From: CAVRUH01 sp963822595
Lineage (GTDB): Bacteria; Chlamydiota; Chlamydiia; Chlamydiales; Waddliaceae
Direction of reading: 5' to 3'
DNA length: 64,000 bases
Assembly (NCBI GenBank): GCA_963822595.1
Contig: CAWGIG010000002.1
Location: 124,001 to 188,000 of the forward strand
The translations under genes and the position numbers were made by a program. Below the pieces are notes generated by a model. That model was not told where the DNA came from. It made no database searches and saw only the letters and a list, made by a program, of their open reading frames with translations. This document shows positions 9,145-16,263 of this stretch, in pieces; positions within the stretch are counted from its first letter, which is position 1; each line of letters starts with the position of its first letter.

Positions 9145-9174
9145 AGGAGTGACTCGATAAATTGAGTCACTCCT
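9145..9174 (+). terminator. Hairpin after the caspase-like gene (terminator or repeat)
   Basis: AGGAGTGACTC and GAGTCACTCCT form a perfect 11-bp stem around an 8-base loop, starting 10 bp past the stop codon. No T-run follows, so it is not a canonical intrinsic terminator. The same GGAGTGACTC core recurs at 11691, 22923 and 23031, making it also a member of a dispersed palindromic repeat family. Confidence 0.6.
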
Positions 9175-9249
9175 AAGCTATGAGATGAATAACATCTTGA
9201 TAAATAATCGTAAGATATGTAGCCTGTCCCTTCAAAATAAGGTGGTTAT

Positions 9250-10110
9250 ATGTCAATGGCGATTCAGAGATTAGATTATCTTTCACTTCAACATTTCCCA
9301 ACAGATACAGATGACCTTGTAAATGAAACTCCAACGGATCGCTCATTTAGTGTCTATGCAAGCACAATTGACGCTGAAATTCCCAAAAAATTGAAAATGG
9401 TCGAATTTATTAAAGCTCGGTCAACTGAAAGTAAAATCCAAGTTCTTGATTGTGGCGCAGGTCAAGGGACTGCTTTAGACACATTGCTTGAATCATATTT
9501 ACAAAAGGGAATCCAAAAGGTCACAGGGATATCCCTCCACACCTTCAGGCATGTGAAGAGGTTGTTGAAAAAACATGAAAAACGGATGGATTGGTATCTT
9601 GGAAATGCTCTTGAAATTCTTCCCAAGCTCCCTGAAAAATACGATCTTATCACAGACATCTATGGAAGCTATTTTTATAGTGAAAATCGTGTTGATCTCA
9701 TCAAGGCCTTCCATCGTGCTTTAAAAGAGGGCGGGCGTGCCTACATTTTAATCTCTGCACATGATAACCCCGTTCAAAATCTGGTCAACCTTGGAAACAA
9801 ATCGATGAAATTAGAAGAACATCTGCAAGAGGATTTTCCTGAAACCTTTAAATTTTGGGCTGGAAAAAGAGAAGTTCTTGTCATTACAAAAGCATCAAGG
9901 AAATGCCCCTCTTTCAATTTCGAGGTCGCCTATGCATTTTATAGAGCCGTTCCGGGATTTACCTCAAATTCCGAAGCCATCAAAGGAAATGGCTGGCATC
10001 CTCAAAAGGTTATCTTAAAAAGAAGCTATTCCTCCAATCAACTTAAATCGGTTGAGTACGAATCCGCGCAATCGCAAACCAAAAAAAGGGCTATCACTCT
10101 CCTACCTTAG
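9250..10110 (+). CDS. Class I SAM-dependent methyltransferase
   Basis: The 286-residue protein has a Rossmann methyltransferase core. Motif I is VLDCGAGQGTALD (about residues 64-76), with a post-I region containing TGISLHTFRH, a motif IV-like YDLITDIYGSYFYS and a motif V-like RALKEGGRAYILI strand. The substrate is unknown. The N-terminal 45 residues and the last 60 are not conserved in a way I recognise. AAGGTGG precedes the ATG. The LRR gene begins 11 bp downstream, so the two are probably co-transcribed. Given that neighbour the enzyme may modify a protein or small molecule in host interaction; this is only a context guess. Confidence 0.8.
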   Translation: MSMAIQRLDYLSLQHFPTDTDDLVNETPTDRSFSVYASTIDAEIPKKLKMVEFIKARSTESKIQVLDCGAGQGTALDTLLESYLQKGIQKVTGISLHTFRHVKRLLKKHEKRMDWYLGNALEILPKLPEKYDLITDIYGSYFYSENRVDLIKAFHRALKEGGRAYILISAHDNPVQNLVNLGNKSMKLEEHLQEDFPETFKFWAGKREVLVITKASRKCPSFNFEVAYAFYRAVPGFTSNSEAIKGNGWHPQKVILKRSYSSNQLKSVEYESAQSQTKKRAITLLP

Positions 10111-10120
10111 AGATGTTTTT

Positions 10121-11530
10121 ATGATCAACCTTTCACCAATAAACGATCTTATAGGAAAACTTGAACATTTTATATATGTTCCTTCAAAGAAAAAGGTTAT
10201 ATATGCTCCTTCAAAGAAGAAAGCAAAAACAAATTATTCATACTCTACCCCCATCATTACCGAAAATAGACTTCGTGGCATAAAAAAAATTCTCAAAAAA
10301 TTTTCCGGTACAATCACCGACACAAATGAACCCTTGAATGATAGAGAAAATCTTTTTAGTACTTTGAATCTATTGCTTAGGACCTTAAATAAATCCCAAA
10401 AGCGGGCCCCTTTACTTCTTCGGGTGGAAAGGATAATCATTCTTGCTATCAAACATTTTGCCCCTCAAAAATCACCTGAATTCAGCCATCCTTATGCCCT
10501 TGATTTAATTTTTTCAGAATTACCCTCAAGAACACTTGAGGAGCGCGTTGAATCGTTAAATACAATACGTGGATTCTATGCAACAGCCCCTGAAAGAGTT
10601 CCTGTTTGGATTGCACATTGGATTTCTAAACAAGAAATTCGATATCGACACTGTCAGACTGCAATGTCACCTGCAGAAATAGACTCTATTTTACCCCACT
10701 TGAAATATCTAAACTTTGAGGACTCCGAAGTATTACCCCAAGTCATTCAACGTGCCCCAAAGCTGGAAGTATTAATTGCTAATTCAGGTTACCCGAAAAA
10801 TACCTTTCCAATTTCTCCAATTCTTAAGATTCTAGATTGTTCTTATTCAAACATACAATTTCTGCCTGAGAAGATGCCATATCTTCAGGTTCTTAAATGT
10901 AAAAGTAGTACTATTGTTTCCTTTCCGAAATTCGATGACCAAGAATATTCAAAACTTACACACTTTATTTTTGAAGCGCCACGTAACACTACTAATCGAT
11001 ATCCAACAGATTTTGATTCAAAGTATATAAGTGAGGTTAATCGATTACTCGAAAGATCTCCTCATTTGAGAACGCTCTCAATGACGGGTCAAAAAAGGAT
11101 TATAGAGCATATAAAAATTCCCTTTACAGTGCGATCTCTATCCATTGTCTGTTGGGACCTAGAGTCAATTTCGTACTTGCCTGAAAATCTTGCTGAATTG
11201 ACCATCAGAAACTGCTACGACTTAGTCGAAATACCCCGACTTCCGGATAGTTTAGTGAGGTTTGAATGTGACAGTGTAAAGATCCGGCCCTTGGATGAAC
11301 TCCCACCTAAATTAGAAATTTTCGACTTCTTGGATAATAAAGCCTGGAGTAAACTTCCGCATCTTCCTAAGAGCCTCCGCTTCCTGCGATGTATCTCTAT
11401 GAATTTGAGGTCTCTTCCTGAATTACCCCCTTTTTTAGAAGAGTTAGATTGTAGTTTTAATTGTTTAAGTTCTCTGCCGGAACTGCCCGAAAGCTTAAGA
11501 GTTTTGGATGTTGATGATAATATGCTTTAA
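10121..11530 (+). CDS. LPX-type leucine-rich-repeat protein (truncated by an in-frame stop)
   Basis: The N-terminal half has no recognised domain. From about residue 200 on, leucine-rich repeats appear. The last four are of the bacterial LPX type used by IpaH/YopM/SspH effectors (LPELPPFLEELDCSFN, LPELPESLRVLDVDDN). Such proteins bind host or bacterial protein partners. I place the start at the ATG 10121, 11 bp after the methyltransferase stop; an earlier in-frame ATG at 10052 would overlap that gene by 59 bp. The reading frame ends at TAA 11528-11530 in mid-repeat, and further repeats continue in the same frame downstream, so this is a nonsense-truncated version. No E3 ligase domain is visible. 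Confidence 0.75.
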   Translation: MINLSPINDLIGKLEHFIYVPSKKKVIYAPSKKKAKTNYSYSTPIITENRLRGIKKILKKFSGTITDTNEPLNDRENLFSTLNLLLRTLNKSQKRAPLLLRVERIIILAIKHFAPQKSPEFSHPYALDLIFSELPSRTLEERVESLNTIRGFYATAPERVPVWIAHWISKQEIRYRHCQTAMSPAEIDSILPHLKYLNFEDSEVLPQVIQRAPKLEVLIANSGYPKNTFPISPILKILDCSYSNIQFLPEKMPYLQVLKCKSSTIVSFPKFDDQEYSKLTHFIFEAPRNTTNRYPTDFDSKYISEVNRLLERSPHLRTLSMTGQKRIIEHIKIPFTVRSLSIVCWDLESISYLPENLAELTIRNCYDLVEIPRLPDSLVRFECDSVKIRPLDELPPKLEIFDFLDNKAWSKLPHLPKSLRFLRCISMNLRSLPELPPFLEELDCSFNCLSSLPELPESLRVLDVDDNML

Positions 11531-11662
11531 AAGCTTCCGAAGCTCCCTCCAAATCTTGAGAGGCTTTACTGCGATCATAACAAATTGGAAGAATTACCCT
11601 CTTTACCAAAAACCTTGAAGCAATTTAATTTTTATGGAAATCCCCTTAAACAAAACCCATAA
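11531..11662 (+). pseudogene. Detached C-terminal LRRs of the preceding gene
   Basis: Directly after the TAA at 11528-11530 the same frame continues with two further LPX repeats (KLPKLPPNLERLYCDHN, then ELPSLPKTLKQFNFYGN). It closes with a natural TAA at 11660-11662. The repeat register is unbroken across the stop, showing that a single substitution shortened the gene by 44 residues. Confidence 0.85.
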
Positions 11663-11689
11663 TTCTAAATTGAAAACCTCTCTGGAGTG

Positions 11690-11735
11690 ACTCGATTTAT
11701 CGAGTCTTTCGCGCTGGAATTTATTCCAGGCGAGA
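11690..11735. repeat. Short palindromic repeat cluster (GGAGTGACTCGAT family)
   Basis: GACTCGATTTATCGAGTC and CTGGAATTTATTCCAG are two adjacent small palindromes. Related pairs occur at 22923-23041, and a variant at 61386 onward. The rest of the 11736-12050 gap holds a GC-richer stretch of imperfect inverted repeats around 11815-11855 and the 12-mer AGGCCTGACCCC at 11943-11954. I see no gene in it. Confidence 0.6.
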
Positions 11736-12050
11736 TAGCTTTCAAAGACGCCCGTAATAGTTCCGGAGCTAACGGTTTTTATATGTGAAAAGGCCTTCGT
11801 TCGCTGCGCTCATTACGGCCTGAGTCTCGCTTCGCTTCGCTCAGGACGCCCCTTTTTGTGGTTTTAGGGTACTTTTCGGAAAATAGCTGATAACATTGGT
11901 TTTGTAAGTTCTAGATCAACCATACTCTCCATCCTACAGCCCAGGCCTGACCCCTTTTTCCTTTTTGTCTCCTTGGCGTGCTTTTTGTTCTGTGATGTCA
12001 ATGATAGGTGCATTCACGCACCTATCATTTTTGTCATTTTTGATTTAAAG

Positions 12051-12779
12051 CTATTCTTTGATTTTACCACCAGTGATGGTTGGTGCAATAGAATCACCAA
12101 TAAGAATAATTTCACCATTTCCGCCTTCAAAGATTACATTCTTTACAGTACTATTTTTGAGTTCAAGTACTTGTTTTGGACCGATTTCCTTCTTTTCTGT
12201 TGTTGCTGATTTATTTGCTTGCAATTGGCTTAAAGGTACTCCATCAATAAAAACATTATTTCGATTCGTTCCTGAACCAATCATAATATTTCCACCAATC
12301 ATACTTATGGAAATGTTTCCTGAACCAGAACACCTCAAATCAATAGTATCAATCTCAGAACCCTCAATGATTAAATGATTTGAGGAGCATGTTAATCTGC
12401 CAGCGATTTGAGAATATGTTACTGTAGCGTTTCCGCCTCCTGACACGTTTTCTGTTATCTTTGATCGATTTAATGTTATATGTCCGCCTGCTGATATGGA
12501 GCTTATATTTGGACATTCATCAATGTCAACAGAACCACCAGCTTTTACAGATCCAAGTTGTTCGCATCTGTTCGCTGTGATAGATCCACCCGCATCGGTT
12601 TTGTTTAATACTTTTGAACTTATAACCGTAATGCTTCCACCTGCATCTAAAGTCTTCGCTGAAGAGTTATTTGCTTTAATAGATCCACCTGCATCAACCT
12701 TTCCTTGTGAGATCGTATTGGAGATTGATATACTGCCTCCCGCAACGATAGATCCAACATTTGCATTTGTTGCATTCAC
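12051..12779 (-). CDS. Glycine-rich repeat (beta-solenoid-like) protein, start displaced
   Basis: The product is built from roughly 12-18-residue repeats carrying a GGSI or GGxI strand (VAGGSISIS, VDAGGSIKAN, LDAGGSITVI, VKAGGSVDID, SAGGHITLN, SGGGNATVT). This is the periodic pattern of a right-handed beta-helix or bactofilin-like solenoid. The last 70 residues are different and could cap the solenoid. There is no signal peptide in this frame. The only start codon is a weak GTG at 12779, yet the frame stays open upstream to 12939 and is rich in the same repeats. A good ATG at 12949 with AGGGG before it is out of frame because of an 8-bp duplication, so the true gene is about 12051-12949. Function is unknown; a surface or scaffold role is possible. 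Confidence 0.6.
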   Translation of the reverse strand: MNATNANVGSIVAGGSISISNTISQGKVDAGGSIKANNSSAKTLDAGGSITVISSKVLNKTDAGGSITANRCEQLGSVKAGGSVDIDECPNISSISAGGHITLNRSKITENVSGGGNATVTYSQIAGRLTCSSNHLIIEGSEIDTIDLRCSGSGNISISMIGGNIMIGSGTNRNNVFIDGVPLSQLQANKSATTEKKEIGPKQVLELKNSTVKNVIFEGGNGEIILIGDSIAPTITGGKIKE

Positions 12780-12923
12780 GCTTCCACCTGCATCAACCTT
12801 ACTAGTTACAGTGGTACCATTGAGCTTTACACTTGTTGAACAATCAATTTTTGGAACCGTTTCATTTCCAAAGTTGTTTATTTCATTTCCGCCACCACCT
12901 GTTGTGATAGAAATTCCGCCACA

Positions 12924-12939
12924 CTGAACATCTGAACAT
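12924..12939. repeat. Perfect 8-bp tandem duplication disrupting a gene start
   Basis: On the plus strand CTGAACAT occurs twice in a row (minus strand ATGTTCAG x2). Removing one copy joins the ATG at 12949 (MNYNVQ) in frame to CGGISITTGGGG and on to the solenoid gene at 12779. The downstream 12950-13306 stretch contains no gene I can support. Confidence 0.85.
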
Positions 12940-13306
12940 TATAATTCATGAAAAACCCCTGTTTTTTTGTTAACGATCCTTCTTATATTAACAAGTAATA
13001 CATTAAATCCAAAATACCATCAAGACGCTTCAGGCATCAACTCTCTAGGATAATATTTTAATGAAAGGGTAAATTTTCAGAAAGTTTCTGTCCATTTTTT
13101 TCAGGGCAACGCCCTCGTTTATAAAAGCCTATGGCATTGCCAAAGGTAGATTTGAGAAATTCATGCGCGCTGAAGGCGTGCGTTATAGAAAACATTGTTA
13201 AAAAGGGCTCTTTGCACTTCTTAAATATTAATCCTTGTGGTACTCTCCTTTAGAAAATCATTGATGCTATTATGTTTTCAACAAATAAATTATGAGGTTT
13301 TTAATA

Positions 13307-13981
13307 ATGAATATTCTCAATAGAGTTGGCTTAAATTTTATTCAAAATCATATTGGTTTCAGGCTTCAGACTGGGCACCGTTCAAAAATTATTACCATAG
13401 CAGTACGCCACTTCTCAGAAAAACCAGCTATAGAACAGGATTCACAAAAGTTGCTTTATCCACTTCATGATGCGGTAGAGGAAGGGAACCTCTTACTTGT
13501 AAAACAGATTCTTAGAACTGACATTGAAGAGGTAAATGGTCTAAATGCAGAAGGAGAATTACCTCTTGTAATAGCAGCAAAAAAATACACCAAAGACGAG
13601 AATTATCCCGGTGAGATTTTAAGACTGCTTCACGACTATGGGGCTTGCTATCTTCTGGATAATCTCAAAGGAGAAGAAGCTGGAGTAATATTATCTGCCA
13701 ATAAAAAAACAGTTAAAAATCGCTTAGATATAATCATTAGAATAGAGGCTTTTTTGCATGCCAACAGTGGATGTGGGTTGCCACTTAAAAGATGCACAAG
13801 CCAGTGTAGGAAAGAGAGTAAACAGTATAGCATTGAATTTAAAGCAAGGGTAGCATTAGAGTCTCTCACGAGTGAATTAACAATTTCTGAGTTAGCTTTA
13901 AAACACGAAGTTGAGACATGGGAATTAATTAAATGGCGTCTACAAGCTCGTGAAGGACTTCCGATTCTTTTTAAAGATTAA
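13307..13981 (+). CDS. Ankyrin-repeat protein fused to an IS3-type OrfA fragment
   Basis: The first two-thirds is an ankyrin-type protein. LHDAVEEGNLLLVKQIL and a following LPLVIAAKK...EILRLLHDYGA make about two repeats. From about residue 165 the sequence changes to a transposase OrfA N-terminus: YSIEFKARVALESLTSELTISELALKHEV followed by a W-K-type helix. This is the helix-turn-helix signature of IS3-family OrfA. The frame ends soon after, so an insertion-sequence remnant has replaced the original C-terminus. I choose ATG 13307, which has GAGG 9 bp upstream; ATG 13292 lacks a Shine-Dalgarno. The gene is probably non-transposing and may be non-functional, but it is open and could be expressed. 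Confidence 0.7.
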   Translation: MNILNRVGLNFIQNHIGFRLQTGHRSKIITIAVRHFSEKPAIEQDSQKLLYPLHDAVEEGNLLLVKQILRTDIEEVNGLNAEGELPLVIAAKKYTKDENYPGEILRLLHDYGACYLLDNLKGEEAGVILSANKKTVKNRLDIIIRIEAFLHANSGCGLPLKRCTSQCRKESKQYSIEFKARVALESLTSELTISELALKHEVETWELIKWRLQAREGLPILFKD

Positions 13982-13987
13982 ATGTGT

Positions 13988-14070
13988 GGGGTCAGGCCTC
14001 GTAGTTCCATATTGGAGTATTTGGACCCAGTGACTCCTCACACCAATTCAGAAGTACGAGGCCTGACCCC
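13988..14070. repeat. Inverted repeat with 16-bp perfect arms
   Basis: GGGGTCAGGCCTCGTA (13988-14003) and TACGAGGCCTGACCCC (14055-14070) are exact reverse complements around a 51-base interior, which itself contains GGAGT/ACTCC. The 12-mer AGGCCTGACCCC also lies at 11943-11954, so the segment carrying the solenoid and ankyrin/IS3 genes is bounded by copies of this word. Confidence 0.8.
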
Positions 14071-14120
14071 TCATATGACCCCTCATATGTCAATCTATTT
14101 GATACGAACAATTAATTATC

Positions 14121-16130
14121 TTATTTTTCTAAGGTAGCCGACTCAAGTAGAGTTACAATTTCTTGAAAACCTTTTTTAGAGGCTGCTTCCGTTGCCTGCT
14201 TCTGTGCCCATTTTGAAATAGGCCCCGAGGCGAGCAATTGCTTTACAAAAGCAGTAAAACCCTTTCTACAAGCTGTTTCAAGAGCTTTTTCACGACCCAA
14301 ATTCTCAATCGGGCCATTGCGAAGCAAAATTTCTGCTGTTTCGACGAATCCGCCTTCTAAAGCCTCTTCCATGCCCCAACTCCGATCATGATTTGAAATC
14401 GAACCATCCTGCAGCAGGGCTATGACAATTTCCGAATGCCCACCCTTTGCAGCATCGCGAACGGCGCTCTCTCGATCGTTTGGACTTAGCCATCCATACA
14501 GTCGAGCAGACATGCAATATCCTGGCTCAAGGAGAGCCTGCACAATTTCTGTATAACCTCTTTCGGATGCAGTTCTAACACACGAGACTCGCTCCTCCTG
14601 TTTAAGCCATCCAGAAAATAAAGCGATCCAAGAAGAGCCGGGACTTAAAAATGTTTTAACAAGTTGTGTATCACCCCTTGTAACTGCCTCCTTGATGATC
14701 CATCTTCGACTCCCGAAATCTTCAACCGGGCCTGTTTGGATCAGATAATGAAAACTTTCCATCTCACCAATAGATATCAAATGTTCAGCTGCCCAGCCTC
14801 GGCCCCACTGAGAAATAGGTCCGCTTTCTACTAACGTTTTAATGACTTTTAAATCCGTCATTTTGGCGGCCTCGATCAAAAGCTTGTCACGTTGAGTTTC
14901 TGAAAGTGGATACTTCTCAAGTAAGGCATGCATAAATTCTAAAGTTTCCTCCCTCCAAGCAAGCTTGATGGCAAGAACAAGATTGTCAGAAAATTTAGAA
15001 TTGTTTTTTAGATAAGCATCGACCAGAGTCATACGTCTATTCTTGACAGCGAAAAGCAAGATTTCTTTACCAAAAGAATCATTTGCTTCCCATATGTTTA
15101 AGATCGCTTCTGCGGATTCTAAGCAACCCTTCTCAATAGCGACCCATGCACATCCACCCGAATACTTATTGTTTAGGGGTAAATGGGGTAGAAACAACTT
15201 GATCGCATCTAGATTTTCATTTAGAGAATCAATGATTCCACCCTTTTCATGATCGGACATGGGGCCGCTTCGGAGTACCTCAAGTGCGGAATCTAATCGA
15301 CCTTTTTTAGCTAAAGCAATCACGGTATTTCGTATATTATAACCATCCAACTTCATATGCGGGAGGAAAGCTCTTATACTATCCAAATGTCCGTTAGTAG
15401 TTAGTAAAATATTTTCCATTTGATAACTATAAATATGGCCGCTGCGCAGCAGTACGATAGCTGTGTCCTCATGGCCCGCCTTGAATGCTTCCAAAGCTAT
15501 TTCACTTCTTCCAATTTCATCGAGGCCTGCGCTAAAGGGAAGCAAAAGCTTGACGGCAGCAAGATGCCCCTTTTCAGCCGCGATTTTTAATGGAGACTCA
15601 TACCAACGGAAATTTGGTACGGGGCCTTTCAATAAGATTTGGAGCGCTTTCGTATGGCCATGTCCTGCAAGAGCGCACATCAATTTCTTCTTTGTACTTT
15701 CGAGAAGGATTACTCTCCCAAGTAATAGAATGACTCCAGTTTCAAATCCTTTTTCCGCTAGGGACTGAAGTGAAGTTTTTAAAATGGAATCTGTGAATTG
15801 TGCTTTCAAGTCAAGCATTTGAAAGAATTGATGAAACTCGCATCGGGTTGACAAAGATATTCCTTCGAATTTGGTAACTCTTGAGGAAAGGGTTTCCACG
15901 TCCTTAGATTTGAGGATTTGTCGTACTGTGCGAAACGGAACATTGTTAAGCAAGGGGCTAAGCTTTAGAGTTTCCCTCACGTATTGATAATGGATAAAAT
16001 TGTACCAAACTTTTGATGTGCATGCTAACTGCAGGGCAGATTTCGCATCCACAAATTTGAGTAAGTACCCCATCATATCTCGTGGCAACTGTTGAATATT
16101 GCCAACAGAAGAATTATTTACTAATGCCAT
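14121..16130 (-). CDS. F-box plus multi-ankyrin-repeat protein
   Basis: The protein has 669 residues. An F-box-like segment lies at about residues 12-55 (LPRDMMGYLLKFVDAKSALQLACTSKVWYNFI), a eukaryotic motif that recruits SKP1/cullin ubiquitin ligases. It is followed by an array of ankyrin-type helical repeats from about residue 150 to the end. Many of these share a G-H/F-x-x-x-V/A-x-x-L-L pattern followed by SGPISxWGR-like turns. F-box plus ankyrin proteins are known effectors in amoeba-associated bacteria and poxviruses, where the repeats bind a host target. No signal peptide is present, so delivery would need a type III or IV system. It is transcribed divergently from the 853-residue gene at 16264. 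Confidence 0.85.
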   Translation of the reverse strand: MALVNNSSVGNIQQLPRDMMGYLLKFVDAKSALQLACTSKVWYNFIHYQYVRETLKLSPLLNNVPFRTVRQILKSKDVETLSSRVTKFEGISLSTRCEFHQFFQMLDLKAQFTDSILKTSLQSLAEKGFETGVILLLGRVILLESTKKKLMCALAGHGHTKALQILLKGPVPNFRWYESPLKIAAEKGHLAAVKLLLPFSAGLDEIGRSEIALEAFKAGHEDTAIVLLRSGHIYSYQMENILLTTNGHLDSIRAFLPHMKLDGYNIRNTVIALAKKGRLDSALEVLRSGPMSDHEKGGIIDSLNENLDAIKLFLPHLPLNNKYSGGCAWVAIEKGCLESAEAILNIWEANDSFGKEILLFAVKNRRMTLVDAYLKNNSKFSDNLVLAIKLAWREETLEFMHALLEKYPLSETQRDKLLIEAAKMTDLKVIKTLVESGPISQWGRGWAAEHLISIGEMESFHYLIQTGPVEDFGSRRWIIKEAVTRGDTQLVKTFLSPGSSWIALFSGWLKQEERVSCVRTASERGYTEIVQALLEPGYCMSARLYGWLSPNDRESAVRDAAKGGHSEIVIALLQDGSISNHDRSWGMEEALEGGFVETAEILLRNGPIENLGREKALETACRKGFTAFVKQLLASGPISKWAQKQATEAASKKGFQEIVTLLESATLEK

Positions 16131-16263
16131 GTGTGTCCATTTTATTTTATTTTTTTAAAAATGATATCAAATTGACAATTAATAATAAAGTTTAAACAAA
16201 TTGCCTTGTTAAAATTAATTTTTTAAGGTAAATGGTTGAACAAACAGGTATGATGGAATAAAA

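Noticed and set aside
11973..12209. Short plus-strand ORF at the edge of the solenoid gene
   Set aside because: It overlaps the 3' end of the solenoid gene in antisense, has no ribosome-binding site and no recognisable protein pattern.
12058..12927. Plus-strand ORFs opposite the solenoid gene
   Set aside because: They are antisense reads of the GGSI repeats; the proline-rich pattern follows from the reverse complement of glycine codons.
13080..13200. Possible decayed gene fragment (GGGCAACGCCC, GGCATTGCC words)
   Set aside because: No reading frame or motif could be supported; left as unexplained intergenic DNA.
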